This document shows positions 24,434 through 36,205 of a stretch of DNA of 64,000 nucleotides, piece after piece. The notes beneath the pieces were generated by a model. The model worked only from the letters and a program-made list of their open reading frames with translations. It searched no databases and had not been told where the DNA came from. The stretch is from Tyto alba (Eukaryota; Chordata; Aves; Strigiformes; Tytonidae), in contig NW_024881283.1 of assembly GCF_018691265.1 (NCBI RefSeq), positions 11,193,976 through 11,257,975 on the forward strand, written 5' to 3'. Positions within the stretch are counted from its first letter, which is position 1; every line of letters starts with the position of its first letter. Made by a program: the position numbers and the translations under genes.

Positions 24434-25809
24434 TCAACATAGAATATAACCAGTGGATTCATTCTCCAAGATGAGTCTCACAGGGCAAAGGAAGTTAATG
24501 TTGGAATTTCAGATTTAATCCATTCCTGAGCAGGAAGAGCAAACACTTTGGCCTTAACCTCAGCTTTGAAAACACTGTTTTGCATACATGCTGTTTCAAC
24601 AATTTTGGGTTGCAATTCAGCATCAAATAATCAATATTCAAGCCTGTTCCCCTTGCAGCCTCCCTGACACACCAGGCTGAATTCCACCTTCTGTAAGAGT
24701 GCTGACACCATTTGAAATTGAAGAACAAATTTTGCATACCTCCATGTCTTAAAGAACATTTTTGTGCAATACAGATGATATGTTATAAATTTTTCCAAGT
24801 TGCTGGTATATGCACATCTACAGATCTGGTTCCATTCTTTTGACTGGTATGACTGCTTCCTCGGTTTCCCAGACAGGAATAGGGACGCTGTACAGTAAAT
24901 GCTACACACATGTGAAAATTCAGACAGATGATAAAATTTACCATTTAAAGAAACATTTGCATGATTATAGCAGTAGTCTCTCTATTATTTTTTTTTTAGC
25001 AGACTTTTTGAGATGATTTTCTCAACCTCTGGTGCAGAAGAGCTGCCCTAATCAGAAATCCAAAGATTTTTTTGCTGTTTTAAAACTGATTTCTGGTACA
25101 ATGATATGTGTACCTTCTTTTTACAGCTGGCATGCACTGGAGGCAATCTGCAAATATAATTCCATGAGAAACTACTTTATCTTCACTCAGATTAGCTCTT
25201 TGCTATCTAGAACACTACTGTAATGCCCAAACCTCAACTGGGAGTTCATTAGCAAAATTTCTGCATAACAGGAACATACTTGAAAATATATTTAGACAGG
25301 TGTAAAACAGACAGAATTTATCTTCTGTGGTTTTTCAATAAAAACTTCTCAAACATACACAGAAAATAAACCATAAGGAAGGCAATAATTTTTATTCTAT
25401 TTTACTGCAAAATCCTACTCCAAAATTTTCAGGTCTTTTTATGTCCTCATTTTGTGACATTAGTGCATTTCCTAGATAAAAGTGACTACAAATTGCATGA
25501 TCTAATTAAGGAAAGCAAAATTCAAGGTTTACGTGGAGAATCTAGAGAGAGGTGCAGCTGCAAGTACATTTTCTGTGTTCATTGTGTACGTAAAGAGCTC
25601 AGAAAAAAATCAACAAGAAAAGGCCGTGCTGTGGCCTTCTCCAGAGCTGTAACCATGCTGCAAATTTTCCCCACCCACTCGGGGTTTTTCTGGTAGCACT
25701 GAAGGTACCTGTGACAGTTTCCTGAACTGCATGACAAATTTAAACAGATTCCTTTAGAGTAAAGCATAAACTGTGTGATCAGCTCCTAAAATACTAATGT
25801 AACTGAACC

Positions 25810-25828
25810 AAAAAAAAAAAAAAAAAAA
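25810..25828 (+). repeat. A19 homopolymer
   Basis: A pure A tract followed by TCAAAAG. The 200 bp upstream contain no AATAAA in a poly(A)-tail position and no recognisable retrocopy. Confidence 0.95.
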
Positions 25829-26174
25829 TCAAAAGAAATACAAACCAGAAAAACCAACCTAGAATCCAAAGGAGGCAAGGTACGAGCAGAGCAGAGACAA
25901 AGCTGTTATCGTGTTTGTCAGGTACCTTACTACGTGGGCTCTTTGTACATCTTTAGCTGAAAGGCCATTTTATGTCTTCAAGAATTTATAGCAGGTCAAA
26001 ATTGGAAGGCATTCCAAATCACAAAGCATGCTGTATCACACAAACAGACAATATAAATAAAATATCAGAGGATGTGACTTAAACTCCACTTCTCAACCCT
26101 ATAAAGCTCACATTTCTTATCTTGGTGTTTGACTCATCTTTGATGAAAGAGATTGCTTCATCTTTGCATGTTAG

Positions 26175-26312
26175 GATCATAGATTCATCTAGGTTGAAAA
26201 GGACCTCTAAGATCATCAAGTCCAACTGTTAACCTAACACTGCCAAGTCCACCACTAAACCATGTCCCTATGAGCCTACATCTACAGTCTTTTAAAGACC
26301 TCCAGGTTGTTT
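26175..26312 (-). mobile_element. CR1 LINE, short 3' end
   Basis: The + strand reads ATCATAGATTCATCTAGGTTG, then AAAGGACCTCTAAGATCATC and AAGTCCAAC, followed by 'ccactaaaccatgtccct' and 'tttaaagacctccagg'. This is the inverted 3'UTR of the CR1 subfamily whose sense strand ends in a 'TTGGACTTGATGATCTTAGAGGTC'-type stretch. It is the same subfamily type as the element ending at 55371. Only about 140 bp remain; no coding content. Confidence 0.93.
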
Positions 26313-26901
26313 TACTTCTGAGCTTAGAGTCCTCACTGTGAATAAATTACCATTAACTTAGTCTAAAGATTTTCTCATGTCAGATATTTAAACACCAGGA
26401 ATTCACCAAAAAAAGGCCACGTTTACACATTCTGCATTTTCTCCAGTCCATTGAAGACATATTTGTTCTGAATAGTTCTTCAGAATTATCAATGTTTTGC
26501 ATTTTTCATCAGGAAGACTAAGCAGAGCCAAACAAATAAATAAGATTTGCTCTCTGGCAAGTCCTACTATTTTTCTAAAGCAAACATACTAGCATTTAAA
26601 CACACGTTTCGATAACAGAAACACATCTGCTGTGCGTAACTATTTATTCTCCTCTTGTGTATGTCCAGCCTCTTCCTAAACTAATGCATCCCCAGTCCTG
26701 CCTGCAAGTCTTGGGGCTTTGTTTTGCAGGTTGTTGAAGAATTTCTCTATGAGACATGACTTCCTCCTGTTTCAAGTGCTTGTACAGACAAGAATCATCA
26801 GTCTGGCTCCCAGAACACACAGGATTCTGCAATAATGGGCCTGAGTTGAGAGGACAGTCAGAACAATAGAGTCTTGCGAAGAGATGTATTACGACCCTTA
26901 C

Positions 26902-27035
26902 CTCCTGTGAGCAGTGTTCCCCACAGTAAGTGATCACAAAGGGGCAGGTTGTAGAGCAAAAATGCTGTCCAACATGAGTCATTAATCCAATTTTCTCTTC
27001 AATGTTAATAAGTACTTTGGAAATCACCACATGGA
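26902..27035 (-). other. candidate coding exon on - strand (unidentified)
   Basis: On the - strand, TTTTGTTTTCAATTAG precedes this 134 bp segment and GAG|GTAAGG ends it, both good splice matches. One frame is open throughout: two bases complete a codon, then 44 codons, ending on a codon boundary. The encoded peptide has six cysteines, five of them in its last 20 residues (CSTTC, YCGEHC), but matches no family I know. The entering phase is compatible with the candidate exon at 28502-28567 upstream on the same strand. The frame also stays open past the donor to 26644, so the segment may simply be part of a chance open frame. Confidence 0.28.
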
Positions 27036-28501
27036 CTAATTGAAAACAAAATGCTGTATCTGGGAACATTTTAACAAAATAAGCAACTTCAGAAAAAAAT
27101 ATATGACAGCTTCTGCTCAGAACAACAAAATAATTGAGTTAGCTACCTTGGAGTATTTATTTTCCTGTCCCAGCACTCAGGAAATCTGTTAACAATGCTG
27201 AGGTATTTTGCTACAGATGTAACTCATATAATATGCTTGTAGCCATGCTCCAGATTCCAAATTTGTGCTTGCAGCTTCCCTAGTCCTCAGTTTCCCACAT
27301 GGCAGGAGAAAGATGTATGAGAAAGAGAAAGCCCTGGAAAGCATACTTAGGAAAATCCACACAACACAAACCCCATTACACAGGAAATAAAACTAGCAAG
27401 TGGCCAAGAGCTCACTGACTGTACTGCAGCCTGTGCTAAGAGACAACTCTAGGGGAGGACCCAGATGTCTCCACGTACCAGGTGCATGTCTGCAGCTAAA
27501 CCTGCACTAAAAGGTCTCCTCCCAGGCTGGCTTGACTCTGGCTCCCACTCAGCCAATAGAAACATTCCTAGTAGTCTTTAAAAATACCACAGGTCTCTGG
27601 ACTAGCTATTGACAACCATCCTGTAATGATACTCAGCCTTCTCGTGGAGGACAAACACAGCTGAGCATGGTTGAGTCAGAATGTGTTAGCAATTACCAGA
27701 TCCTCCTGACACTACAAAACTTTAACAACATCAGTGACTGATACTGGGGTGTCTGCAGCAGATTCAACTTCGTATTCAGCATTTTCTAAAAGCACGAGGG
27801 TTCCCACATGTCGTTATAGTTCAGTAGAGAGCTCCTACAACCCTTTGCACAACACTTCTTAACACTGGGTCTCAGACTACCCTACCCTTACTCAGTCTGC
27901 AGGAGCTCCTGTTTATATGGTGTTGCCCCATGGTTCCCCTCAGTGGTGCTGAAGTAGTTAAGGTCACAACAGAGTGGTGCTATGTAAAGGAGAAATTTCC
28001 CTGTCCTTGCCTAAGTGAATGGCTGGGATTAAACTGACAGCCCACCTTAGTGATGGTGGAATAATTGGTTGTTCAGCTCTGTCCTTGTCAGAGCTCTGAC
28101 AGTTCTGCAGATGTCCTGCTCAGCTCTCCAAAGGTTAGCCTCAGCTGGAGCTGGTGTTCATTAATCATTCCTTCCTGACAGGACTCAGAACAGCCCACAT
28201 CTGCCACTCTGTCCTCCTCAATCCCTGTCACACCCAGTTTGTGTATAATCACTGCTGGTTTTCTTAAGAGGATACTTGATAAGGGAATATGCATTTAACT
28301 ACAAGACACATGGCGTTGCCTTCTCTCTTGGTAATTCAGCAAAGGGCTGGTAATATGAATTTGGTGTCTTTTTCCAACACAGTCCAGTACAAAAACAGTG
28401 AACTGTAGACTGGATGTACAAGAAGTATACAGTATCACAGTCTTTACAGTGTCGGTAATGCCCTGGTATAACAACAATTTTCATTCTAGTATCATACTCA
28501 C

Positions 28502-28567
28502 ACTGAAGATGGAAGGACATGTTATCATAATGACCTTGCCTGGGAACATGACAGTTGCAAACTGCAC
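28502..28567 (-). other. candidate coding exon on - strand (unidentified)
   Basis: On the - strand a pyrimidine-rich tract ending CCAAATCAG precedes this 66 bp segment, and T|GTGAGTATG follows it. The open frame uses two bases to finish a codon, then 21 codons, and leaves one base over. That is the phase required to join the segment at 26902-27035, across an intron of about 1.47 kb. The peptide includes AVCNCHVPRQGHYDN; I recognise no domain. It lies inside a 151-codon frame that is open on both sides, so the splice signals are not needed to keep it open. Confidence 0.25.
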
Positions 28568-29584
28568 CTGATTTGGAGGGAGTGGAAAAAAAAACGTCAT
28601 GCAACTCTCTCACTGAGAAATTGGGGAAAGAAAAGTTTTGATGCATTCTTCTGATCTGGACATTTTTTCCAACCACTGGATTTCTCTGGACTGTAACAGT
28701 TGCTCCACTGTCTGCTTGTGTACACAGTGATTGAAAAAATCCTGTTGCCTGCATTACTTTAAACCAGGTGAATTGGGTAATTTCCAGAAGTTCACACCTC
28801 TGACTAATTTCTTTGGATTATTCTGACGGCTTTTATAGGAACCCAAAAGATTCACCCATTATTAGTAGGCAATTTAGAAAAATCAGAGAAAGAATTACTA
28901 AGAGAATCCCCAGTAATTTCAAGTACACACAGCACCTAATGCCAAATGACCAATGCCAGACGACCTCCAACAATTTGACAGCAGGAGAGGGACTTCTGTA
29001 TTTGCACCACAAAGAAATGAAAGCAGTTGTAAAGCACACAGTATTAACTAATCAGTCTCTAAAGTTTGTTAGCCATATACATACAGGTTTTCAAAAGAAA
29101 AATACAAAGCTGGGTTGTGGTTCTGCATAGCTCACACCCTCCCAACCTGCAAGAAAACCTAAGTGAGTTCTGAAACAGAAAGCCAAACAGAAAAAAACAA
29201 CATAGGTAAGGAAGGCAAAGGAAAAAGCAAAGAACATAAATCATAGCTACCCTCCCCCAGAGGTTCTATGGGTTTTTTTCAGTTTAATTACCCATTAATG
29301 TGTGCCCCAGAATAAACTACAAATCCTACAGTTAGGCAAAAATACAAATACACTTATTAATCTTGATTAAATTAAAATAAGCATCAGCATACAGATTGCC
29401 AGCGTATTATAGTTGCTAAGACTGTGTAAGAAATGAAATTACTACCCACTCCACTATTGTATTAGAAGATTGTCCACTGACTTTTCTTAGGGTGCTGCTG
29501 TTCATATGTGAGCACTGCAGGAATCATCATTTCAAATAATTGATTAACTGTCTAGTCCACAAAGTTTAAAAAGGAACAAACAAG

Positions 29585-29860
29585 GACATTAAGTGATTAG
29601 CATTCTTCCTTTTAATTTGCAAATCCCGTCTTCACAGCTAAAAAGCCAAATGCCTCAGGCGCCATCCCAGACACACAGATCTCAACAAGCTTGACAGTAG
29701 AAAGAAAGTGCTACAGACACACATAACTGACATGCTGGATTAAAGCAATCAGCACATTGACCATTAATCACAGTTGAAGGCCTTACAGTGCACTTACAAA
29801 ATGGCAGTGGGCCTGTTCCATAAGGTAGCAGCATCAATATTGAATTTCAAACTGTTGTTT
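29585..29860. promoter_or_regulatory. candidate conserved non-coding element
   Basis: Repeat-free sequence with many distinct regulatory-type words: TTAATTTGCAAAT (POU/octamer-like, near 29614), GCCTCAGGCGCC (AP-2-like, near 29654), CTTGACAG (TALE-like, near 29690), GGATTAAAGC (paired/Otx or TCF-like, near 29738), and GACCATTAATCA near 29759. No open frame. The variety of words within 280 bp is more than plain AT-richness would suggest, but no conservation data are available. Confidence 0.3.
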
Positions 29861-31289
29861 GGTCAACATAAGCAGTTACAGCTGTGGATCTTCAGTTAAC
29901 TCAAGCAAATTTTGGATTTAGATGAAAAGAAAAAAAATCTAAGTAATGGACTGACTTTCGAGATCCACAACACTGACTTTGCTAGGGAAACTTAAGTAAC
30001 CAAACCCGATCTAAATGACATACTCATAAACAGAGTCCCTATCATATATAACTGTTCTTCCAGGGGAGACACTAGAAACTTTCATTGCTCAGCTGATAAT
30101 GATGCTTTGTGGTGTTGCCTCCAATGGATGTATCAAATTTAACAACATCAGAAGAGCAGGAGAAGGTATAACCACTCACAAACCATTTTGAACCTTGGTA
30201 GGATTGAGAATGCTTGTCAGTCACAAAAAGATGAATGCTCCATTGCTGGATGGCACACTAACATGACAAAAACTATTAGCAGTTCTATCAACCAGGTCAA
30301 TAGCTCCATTGCTGGGGACTGCACAAGGACAAGTTAAAAAAAGCTTACAGTATAAGGGACTAAACCAGAGGAAGAGCAAAACTGAAAGAGATGAGGGCCA
30401 ATCCCATTGCTTTATGAATTATTTTATTATCCCTATACGTTGCAGTAGTCCGCAGTTAATGAGTCATTCAAACGCAAAACAAAAAGCTGGGCAATGACCA
30501 CTGGTTTGAGAACAATTTTGATACCACAGGAACAGATCCAGTAGAATATGGCTACAATTTCTGTCCATAAACATTAAGTCAGACTCAAAATCTTCACTAT
30601 GCTCTATGTGTATGTATAAGTAAAAGATCTCCTCCTAACAAAGGATATTCATGCTATCTCTGATTTTCCTTGAACCTGCGGGTGCCACGTGAAATGATTA
30701 AATGAGTAAGGCATGTTTTTAAATCAGTGAGAATTGCATTTCTGTCATGATTTAACAAGGATCCTATAGACTACTGAATTACTTGAGCAGCTGCATTAGA
30801 TTATCTAGTATTCCAGCACAAAATATTGTCATTTATTTGTGTATTCTCAATGGCAACTACAGAAGATGAAGAACACTATTTCTTGTCTTGAAATTCAATT
30901 GTGTCCCTGCCTTTCTGCTTCCTGTACCCCTGCCTCCCCAGCTCGCCACACACTTTGCTTATCAGGGAAATGGTCTTGCAACACTAACATATCTGGAGAA
31001 CACTTTTATATTCATAGACTACAGACAAGTAGAAAGATCTGTAAATTGAATGACTTTTATTATTGTGCTCCCTCTGCTGGCTCTAAAAAAATCACTGTTG
31101 GAAAAAAATTTGCATTACTATGCGATGTCTTGGCTTAAGTTTCTTAAGATTCAGAGTCATATCTGTTCAAGTAAACTGCAACACATGAACCCAGTTTCTC
31201 TAAAAATACTCAGAGACTGTAGAGCAACACACATCATACACATTTCATGTTGAAAGGTATGTATCTTGTATTGTCCCTACAGTCCTCTT

Positions 31290-31420
31290 CATAGAGAAAT
31301 TCAAAACTCAACTGGACAAGGTCCTTCAGCAGCCTGATCTATGTTGGATCATCTTAGAGAAGTGGGCTGGACCAGATAACCTGTAGAGGTCCCTTCCCAC
31401 CGATATTATTCTGTGATCTT
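31290..31420 (+). mobile_element. CR1 LINE, short 3' end
   Basis: Reads TTCATAGAGAAATTCAAAACTC, then 'caactggacaaggtccttcagcagcctgat', then 'gggctggaccagataacctgtagaggtcccttcccacc' and ends near ATTCTGTGAT. This is the CR1 3'UTR in sense orientation, about 130 bp long, of the 'AGATGATCTCCAGAGGTCCC' subfamily. Non-coding remnant. Confidence 0.9.
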
Positions 31421-32690
31421 ATGTTTTGTTGAAAGTTCAGCCTGGGTTGTGATACTGAGGTTGTGAATTTTCAGAACGCTTTTGCTGATCCCAGAGTAAA
31501 GGGATTTACGTATTTATTAATTGCAATTTATTATTGTTACGGTGACTAAAAGCTGAGAAGACTGGGAATTATTTACCAGTATGTATTGCTAAAAACTGCA
31601 GATCTGCTTCTTGGGTTGAATGGCAGAAATTTTTTCTTCACAGACAAGTCCTCTGTTTTGCAAATTTTATGGACGACAATATGGTTTTTAGAGCTTCTAA
31701 TATGAAAACTGGTTATTGATTTTCTACAAAAATAAACACGATCTGACATTCAAAGAGGGCTTAGGCATAATCCAAATTACAATTTTTCAGATGGCTATCT
31801 AACATATTGTCTACACAAAAATGTTATATATTAAATGGCTTGGAAACCATGACAACACTAGCTGTCTAGAGCTCACACAAGCTCAATCAAGACATAATCA
31901 AGGATTTTCTTACATGATTGTCCATTATCTGCTTCTCAGTTAGAGATGCACATTATAGGAGTAAAAAGATCAGAGTGGAATCACCAGCACTAATTACATG
32001 CTAGACTAGATCTGTCTTCCTTAAGGAGCTGTCAAAAAGAATTTGGAGTACCTCTAGGACATTCAGAGGAGTTCTGTACAGAGTCTGCTTAGGATGTAAA
32101 ACAAAATAGAAAGTATTAGCACAAGTCAGTGTTAATGAAAATACATCAAGTTCTTAATATTTGATGAAAGAGAAAGTCTATTTAACTTTGTGAACACAGA
32201 TGCGTTCCATAATGACTATGTCCTCCTCATGATGAGAAGGTGCCTAAAAATATATCACAAGTAGTATGTGTTTACTATGAAGAACAAGGTTTTCCTGTGT
32301 ATATTTATTAGACTAAAGGCTTTTTAATAGCAGCACAGTCATTTGAAGTCTGTGTTGAAGAGAAGTAAAACTTTTTTTTCTTTGTAAGTTTGTTTAAAAA
32401 GGCACAACCTTCTTCAGTCTCATTCCTCAGGTAAACTTCCTGAAGCCATTCTAGAAGCTCTGCTCAAGTTAAGAAAGAAAGAGGTCTATAAAGATCTATT
32501 TTTTTCTATATCCAAAAAGATGGGTTTTTTTCTGTAAAACAGCAACTAAGGTATGAGCTTGATTAGTAACTCGGAATCCTTAAATGCTATGAAGTTCAGT
32601 AATACAACAACACAGCATTCAAGGTAGAAACAGCGGAAGATGTCAGTAAAGAAGATAAGAGCATAACAAATTCTTTCCAGAAGTTACAAA
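31421..32690. other. unique DNA, no gene seen
   Basis: AT-rich sequence without usable frames. It separates two CR1 3' ends of opposite orientation. A faint CR1-like phrase (GCTAGACTAGATCTGTCTTCC near 32002) is too short to call. Confidence 0.55.
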
Positions 32691-32935
32691 TATCACAGAA
32701 TCACAGAATTATAGGATGGATTGGGTTGGAAGGACCTTAAAGCCCCCCCAGTGCCCCCCCCTGCCCCGGGCAGAGCCCCCTTCCCCCAGCCCAGGGGGCT
32801 CCCAGCCCCGTCCAACCTGGCCTTGAACCCTTCCAGGGAGGGGGCACCCACAGCTGCTCTGGGCACCCGGGGCCAGCGCCTCACCCCCCGCACAGGGAAG
32901 AACTTCTTCCTATCTAATTTCCCTTGTCGTGTCTT
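32691..32935 (-). mobile_element. CR1 LINE, GC-rich subfamily, 3' end
   Basis: The + strand starts TATCACAGAATCACAGAAT and continues GGTTGGAAGGACCTTAAAG, then 'gtccaacctggccttgaacccttccagggag' and 'gaagaacttcttcctatct'. This is the inverted 3' end of the GC-rich CR1 subfamily also seen at 46950-47950. It has C homopolymers of 4-8 bp at 32743-32787, longer than the family norm. The two opposed open frames over it (32721-33014 and 32693-32968) are Pro/Gly-rich repeat artefacts. The 5' breakpoint is near 32935. Confidence 0.93.
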
Positions 32936-35900
32936 ACTCACAAAGGTTATCCTACAACATGAAAACAAACAAAAAGGGGTAGAGCTCCTCAGAACCAGAG
33001 CAGAACCTCATTAACTATAATACAGACATAGCACAGAGCATCCAGATGGAAACAAAAGTAAGTTTAGTGAATACACTGTGGACCATGAGAAGACCAGATA
33101 CTGCAGTGAAGACCCGAGGAGACAAATGTGTACATATAGAGAAGAGCATCTAAGAAATACATTCTGCAAGTGCTGAAACTGTAAAGAGTGGTTCAACACA
33201 CAGACTTCCAGCTGCTCAGTATTTAATATGAATGTACAACCAGGCTCAAACAATATGAGTGAAAAAAGAAAAACAACAAAAAATGAACAAACCATACCAT
33301 GTGACTTATACAGCCAATAAAAGTTACACAAGACCAAATAAATAGATATGAACAACAAACATATGCGAAGAGCTTGTGAACTACTCATGGATTTTTCATG
33401 AGATAAAAGAGAAATTTGTCAGACAAATTTGCTCTGAATTATTCACTCAGCAGTAATTATGGCCATTGGCAGGCAGAGAAACCAATAACTTAGACTGATG
33501 ATTTCTGAGCTTATCAGCAAATCATTCAGCAGAAGACCATGATCTTGAGAATAAAAGCCTTTTTGCTGAACTTGCAAAGCCATCCATTGTCTTTTCAGGC
33601 CACAGCCACTGCTCTGGATAGTGACTCCAGGTCAAGACTTTGTTCTTGTTGAAATCATGGCCTTATATACCATATCTGGCAATTTCATTTCTTTGCAGTC
33701 TACGCTCTGCTCTCCCAAGGAAGCACATATTTCAACAGGGGGTTCCTTTCTTTCACCTATATTATACTGCAAGGAGGTAAATACTGTATTATTAAAGAGA
33801 CACTGCAGTTTTCTCCTGTTTTAGTTTCCTAAACATTTTAGTTGTCCCATTCTCTGGGCATGTCTGTACCAGGAAGCACTGCAAGGGACACAAAGCCACA
33901 TTTTGTCTCTTCACATAAAACCATGGAGGGCAATTCTCCTCTAGAAGACCGTGGGTCATAAACAAGCCCTCACCATGTTTTCCAAGAAACCAAGAATCAG
34001 AAATCCAAGAATAGAGGTGGTCAGCACACAAGTCTTGCATTTGTCTGTTTCTACATTCTTGCATTTTTCCACATGAATGGCCAGACTGGAGAACAGCTAC
34101 ATTGCAATTTTTAACTGCTAGATTATCTGTAAATTGCTCCACAGAAAGAGCATATTCTAGCACAGGAATTTCTTAACTATGATTACTATACAGTATCCCC
34201 AACAGCCACAAGCTTTCCCCTGTATATGCACATAGCTACCAAGCTTCTGGCCCCTACACCCCTCATGGTGCTCAAGTAAAATGAAGTTTTTAACTTCTGC
34301 TGTACTGACTATAAAAAGCTGGGACATATGAACAAAAATTATAGTTTTACATATAATGTCACTGACTCACTGCAATAACAAATGAGTTATAATACTTTCT
34401 CACCTCAGATATTTTACCTATTAAATGAAGTAAAGATAAAGTGAGAATAAAAAAAATAATATTCACGTTCCTTTTATTGGGAATATTCTGTTTTACATAT
34501 GATATCCTAGGAACTTTACTTCAGAAACATGTGGGAGTTTTATCTTCAGCTTTACAAAATACTAAGCATTTTTTAAGAAGAATTTATTTACAAAAATAAA
34601 ATAATTCAGTGTAATGACTATTCAGAGTGATTCACTCTGTCTATACTAAGAGCTCTAAACCTCTAGCAAATTCCAAGAAGCACTCTTAACACGACTTTCT
34701 TTCACATGTGAAAGTCCTAACTCAGTTAAAATTTGGGCTCTGGAGGGTGTGTTCTGCCACTCCAGAAATACTGTGTTAGCATTCAAGACAAAAGTCCCTC
34801 TGCTGTGCCACAAGGTAAGCACACACACAAAAAAACCCCATAGGTTCTCTTATTTGAGCAGAAGTGTTTGAATCGTTAGGCAGATTCCTAAGCAGAACTA
34901 TGAACAAGATATTATTACATTAAGGAGTCCTGTAAACAGAGCTTGCCACTACTGACAATCTGTAATTTTCCATATATCTTCCCTCTTCAGTTTCCAATCT
35001 TTTCTTGTTCATATGAAAAGCAGCCTTACAGTCAAACTTCATGTAAAACAAGTGGTTACATAAGTTCCTTCCCCATCCTACATATCCACTGATTAAATTA
35101 CTCAAATTTACAAACCTGCTTCCAGAGGTTTTTCCAGTTTTGCCTATTCTTTTCAGTCCTCACTCCTCTAACTTTTCACATACTGAAAACTTCTTCCTCA
35201 TCTACTTATTCAAAACATAATGAAAAAACTAAACGGTTTTCCACTTCTAAAATTTCCTCCCCATGGGTAGACTGGTGAGGTAAGGCATTTGAAGATGAAC
35301 GGAAGCTAATTGTTCCCTCACATTCCTCTGTCATTTAAATCCCTTGAGGGTCACCAGGGGAACAAGGAGACTTCTGCCCTCAGACTTCAGAGTGGCGGCC
35401 AAATGCACCATGTGCTCTCTTGCATCTCTGTAATGCCAAAGATATTATACAGCACAGTGTAAACAATAGCACAGAGCACAGAACAACAAATAGAAAGAAA
35501 CACAGATTTCATATAAAGTTAGAAAAGAAAATAAAGTCTTCTAAATTACTTGCAATTTGTGATTAGGAAAACAGATGGTGTACAATAGCTGTGAGAAAAA
35601 ATTTTCTTGTTTCTCAGCTGAACAATAGTGATCAGTTGGGTTCAGCATTGTGCATACCAACTTGGGAAAGCAACAGTTACCATTAGAAAACTGCCTGCTA
35701 TGGGTATTGACTTAATGTGTCAAAAATTAGATTATGTTGATGCATACTTAATGCACTACTTAATAGAAAAGGCAAGTTTCAGAATTGTTTATATGTTCAT
35801 GAAGATATACCTGCAGAGTATTTTTAAGAAAGAAACAGTAGGTACAGACACTGAGAGTGCTGCTTTTCTTATTGTAGTTAGTGGACTACAGCTAGGTCTC

Positions 35901-36147
35901 TCTAAAGAAATTCATTCGGAAATGCAGAGTTGAGAGGAAAAAAAAACCCGAAGTGGAAATCTGAAATAATTTTGTAATACTTAAAAAAAATTGGTGAATA
36001 GGTGTGTTTCTGCTCACATGAAACATACTGGTAATAATTGTCACTTACCACTGTACCCTCCCCCCCTCTCCCTTTAAAATAAGAATTTGAATTTTTCTCT
36101 GTTAAATGATTATCTAACCAAGAGAATTGTTATCACGACAATTTCTC

Positions 36148-36205
36148 ACAAAAAAACAAAAAACAAACAAACAAAAAAAAAACAAAACAAAAACTAAAAT
36201 AAATC
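36148..36205 (+). repeat. A-rich (AAAC)n tract
   Basis: About 58 bp of A with periodic C (AAACAAACAAAC core). Preceded at 36060 by a C-rich/T-rich patch (CCCCCCCTCTCCC). Confidence 0.9.

Larger units (their letters stand above)
15806..26174. other. 10.4 kb unique DNA, no confirmed gene
   Basis: No transposon recognised. Longest frames: 112 codons on - (17407-17745) and 103 codons on - (19545-19856). Neither shows familiar motifs or splice context, and the first is Phe/Val-rich as expected of AT-rich antisense sequence. The 24330-24382 splice-bounded segment, a (TA)n, an (AAAAC)n and an A19 tract fall inside and are listed separately. A 16 bp inverted repeat TGTGTGAGGTCACACA lies at 21996-22011. 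Confidence 0.5.
26313..31289. other. 5 kb repeat-poor DNA with the longest open frames outside repeats
   Basis: Two - strand frames stand out: 28299-28754 (151 codons, Cys-rich second half) and 26644-27069 (141 codons, Cys-rich). One frame of roughly this size per window is expected by chance at this base composition, so length alone proves nothing. Each contains a splice-bounded segment, listed separately. A direct repeat GCTCCATTGCTGG occurs at 30237-30249 and 30303-30315. No transposon recognised. Confidence 0.5.

Noticed and set aside
31990..32030. GCTAGACTAGATCTGTCTTCC as a CR1 3' end
   Set aside because: The similarity covers only about 20 bp and lacks the terminal ATTCTATGAT signature.
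33011..33388. 125-codon - frame with hydrophobic stretches
   Set aside because: Phe/Leu/Ser/Val composition is what AT-rich DNA gives by chance; there is no start context, splice border or recognisable family.
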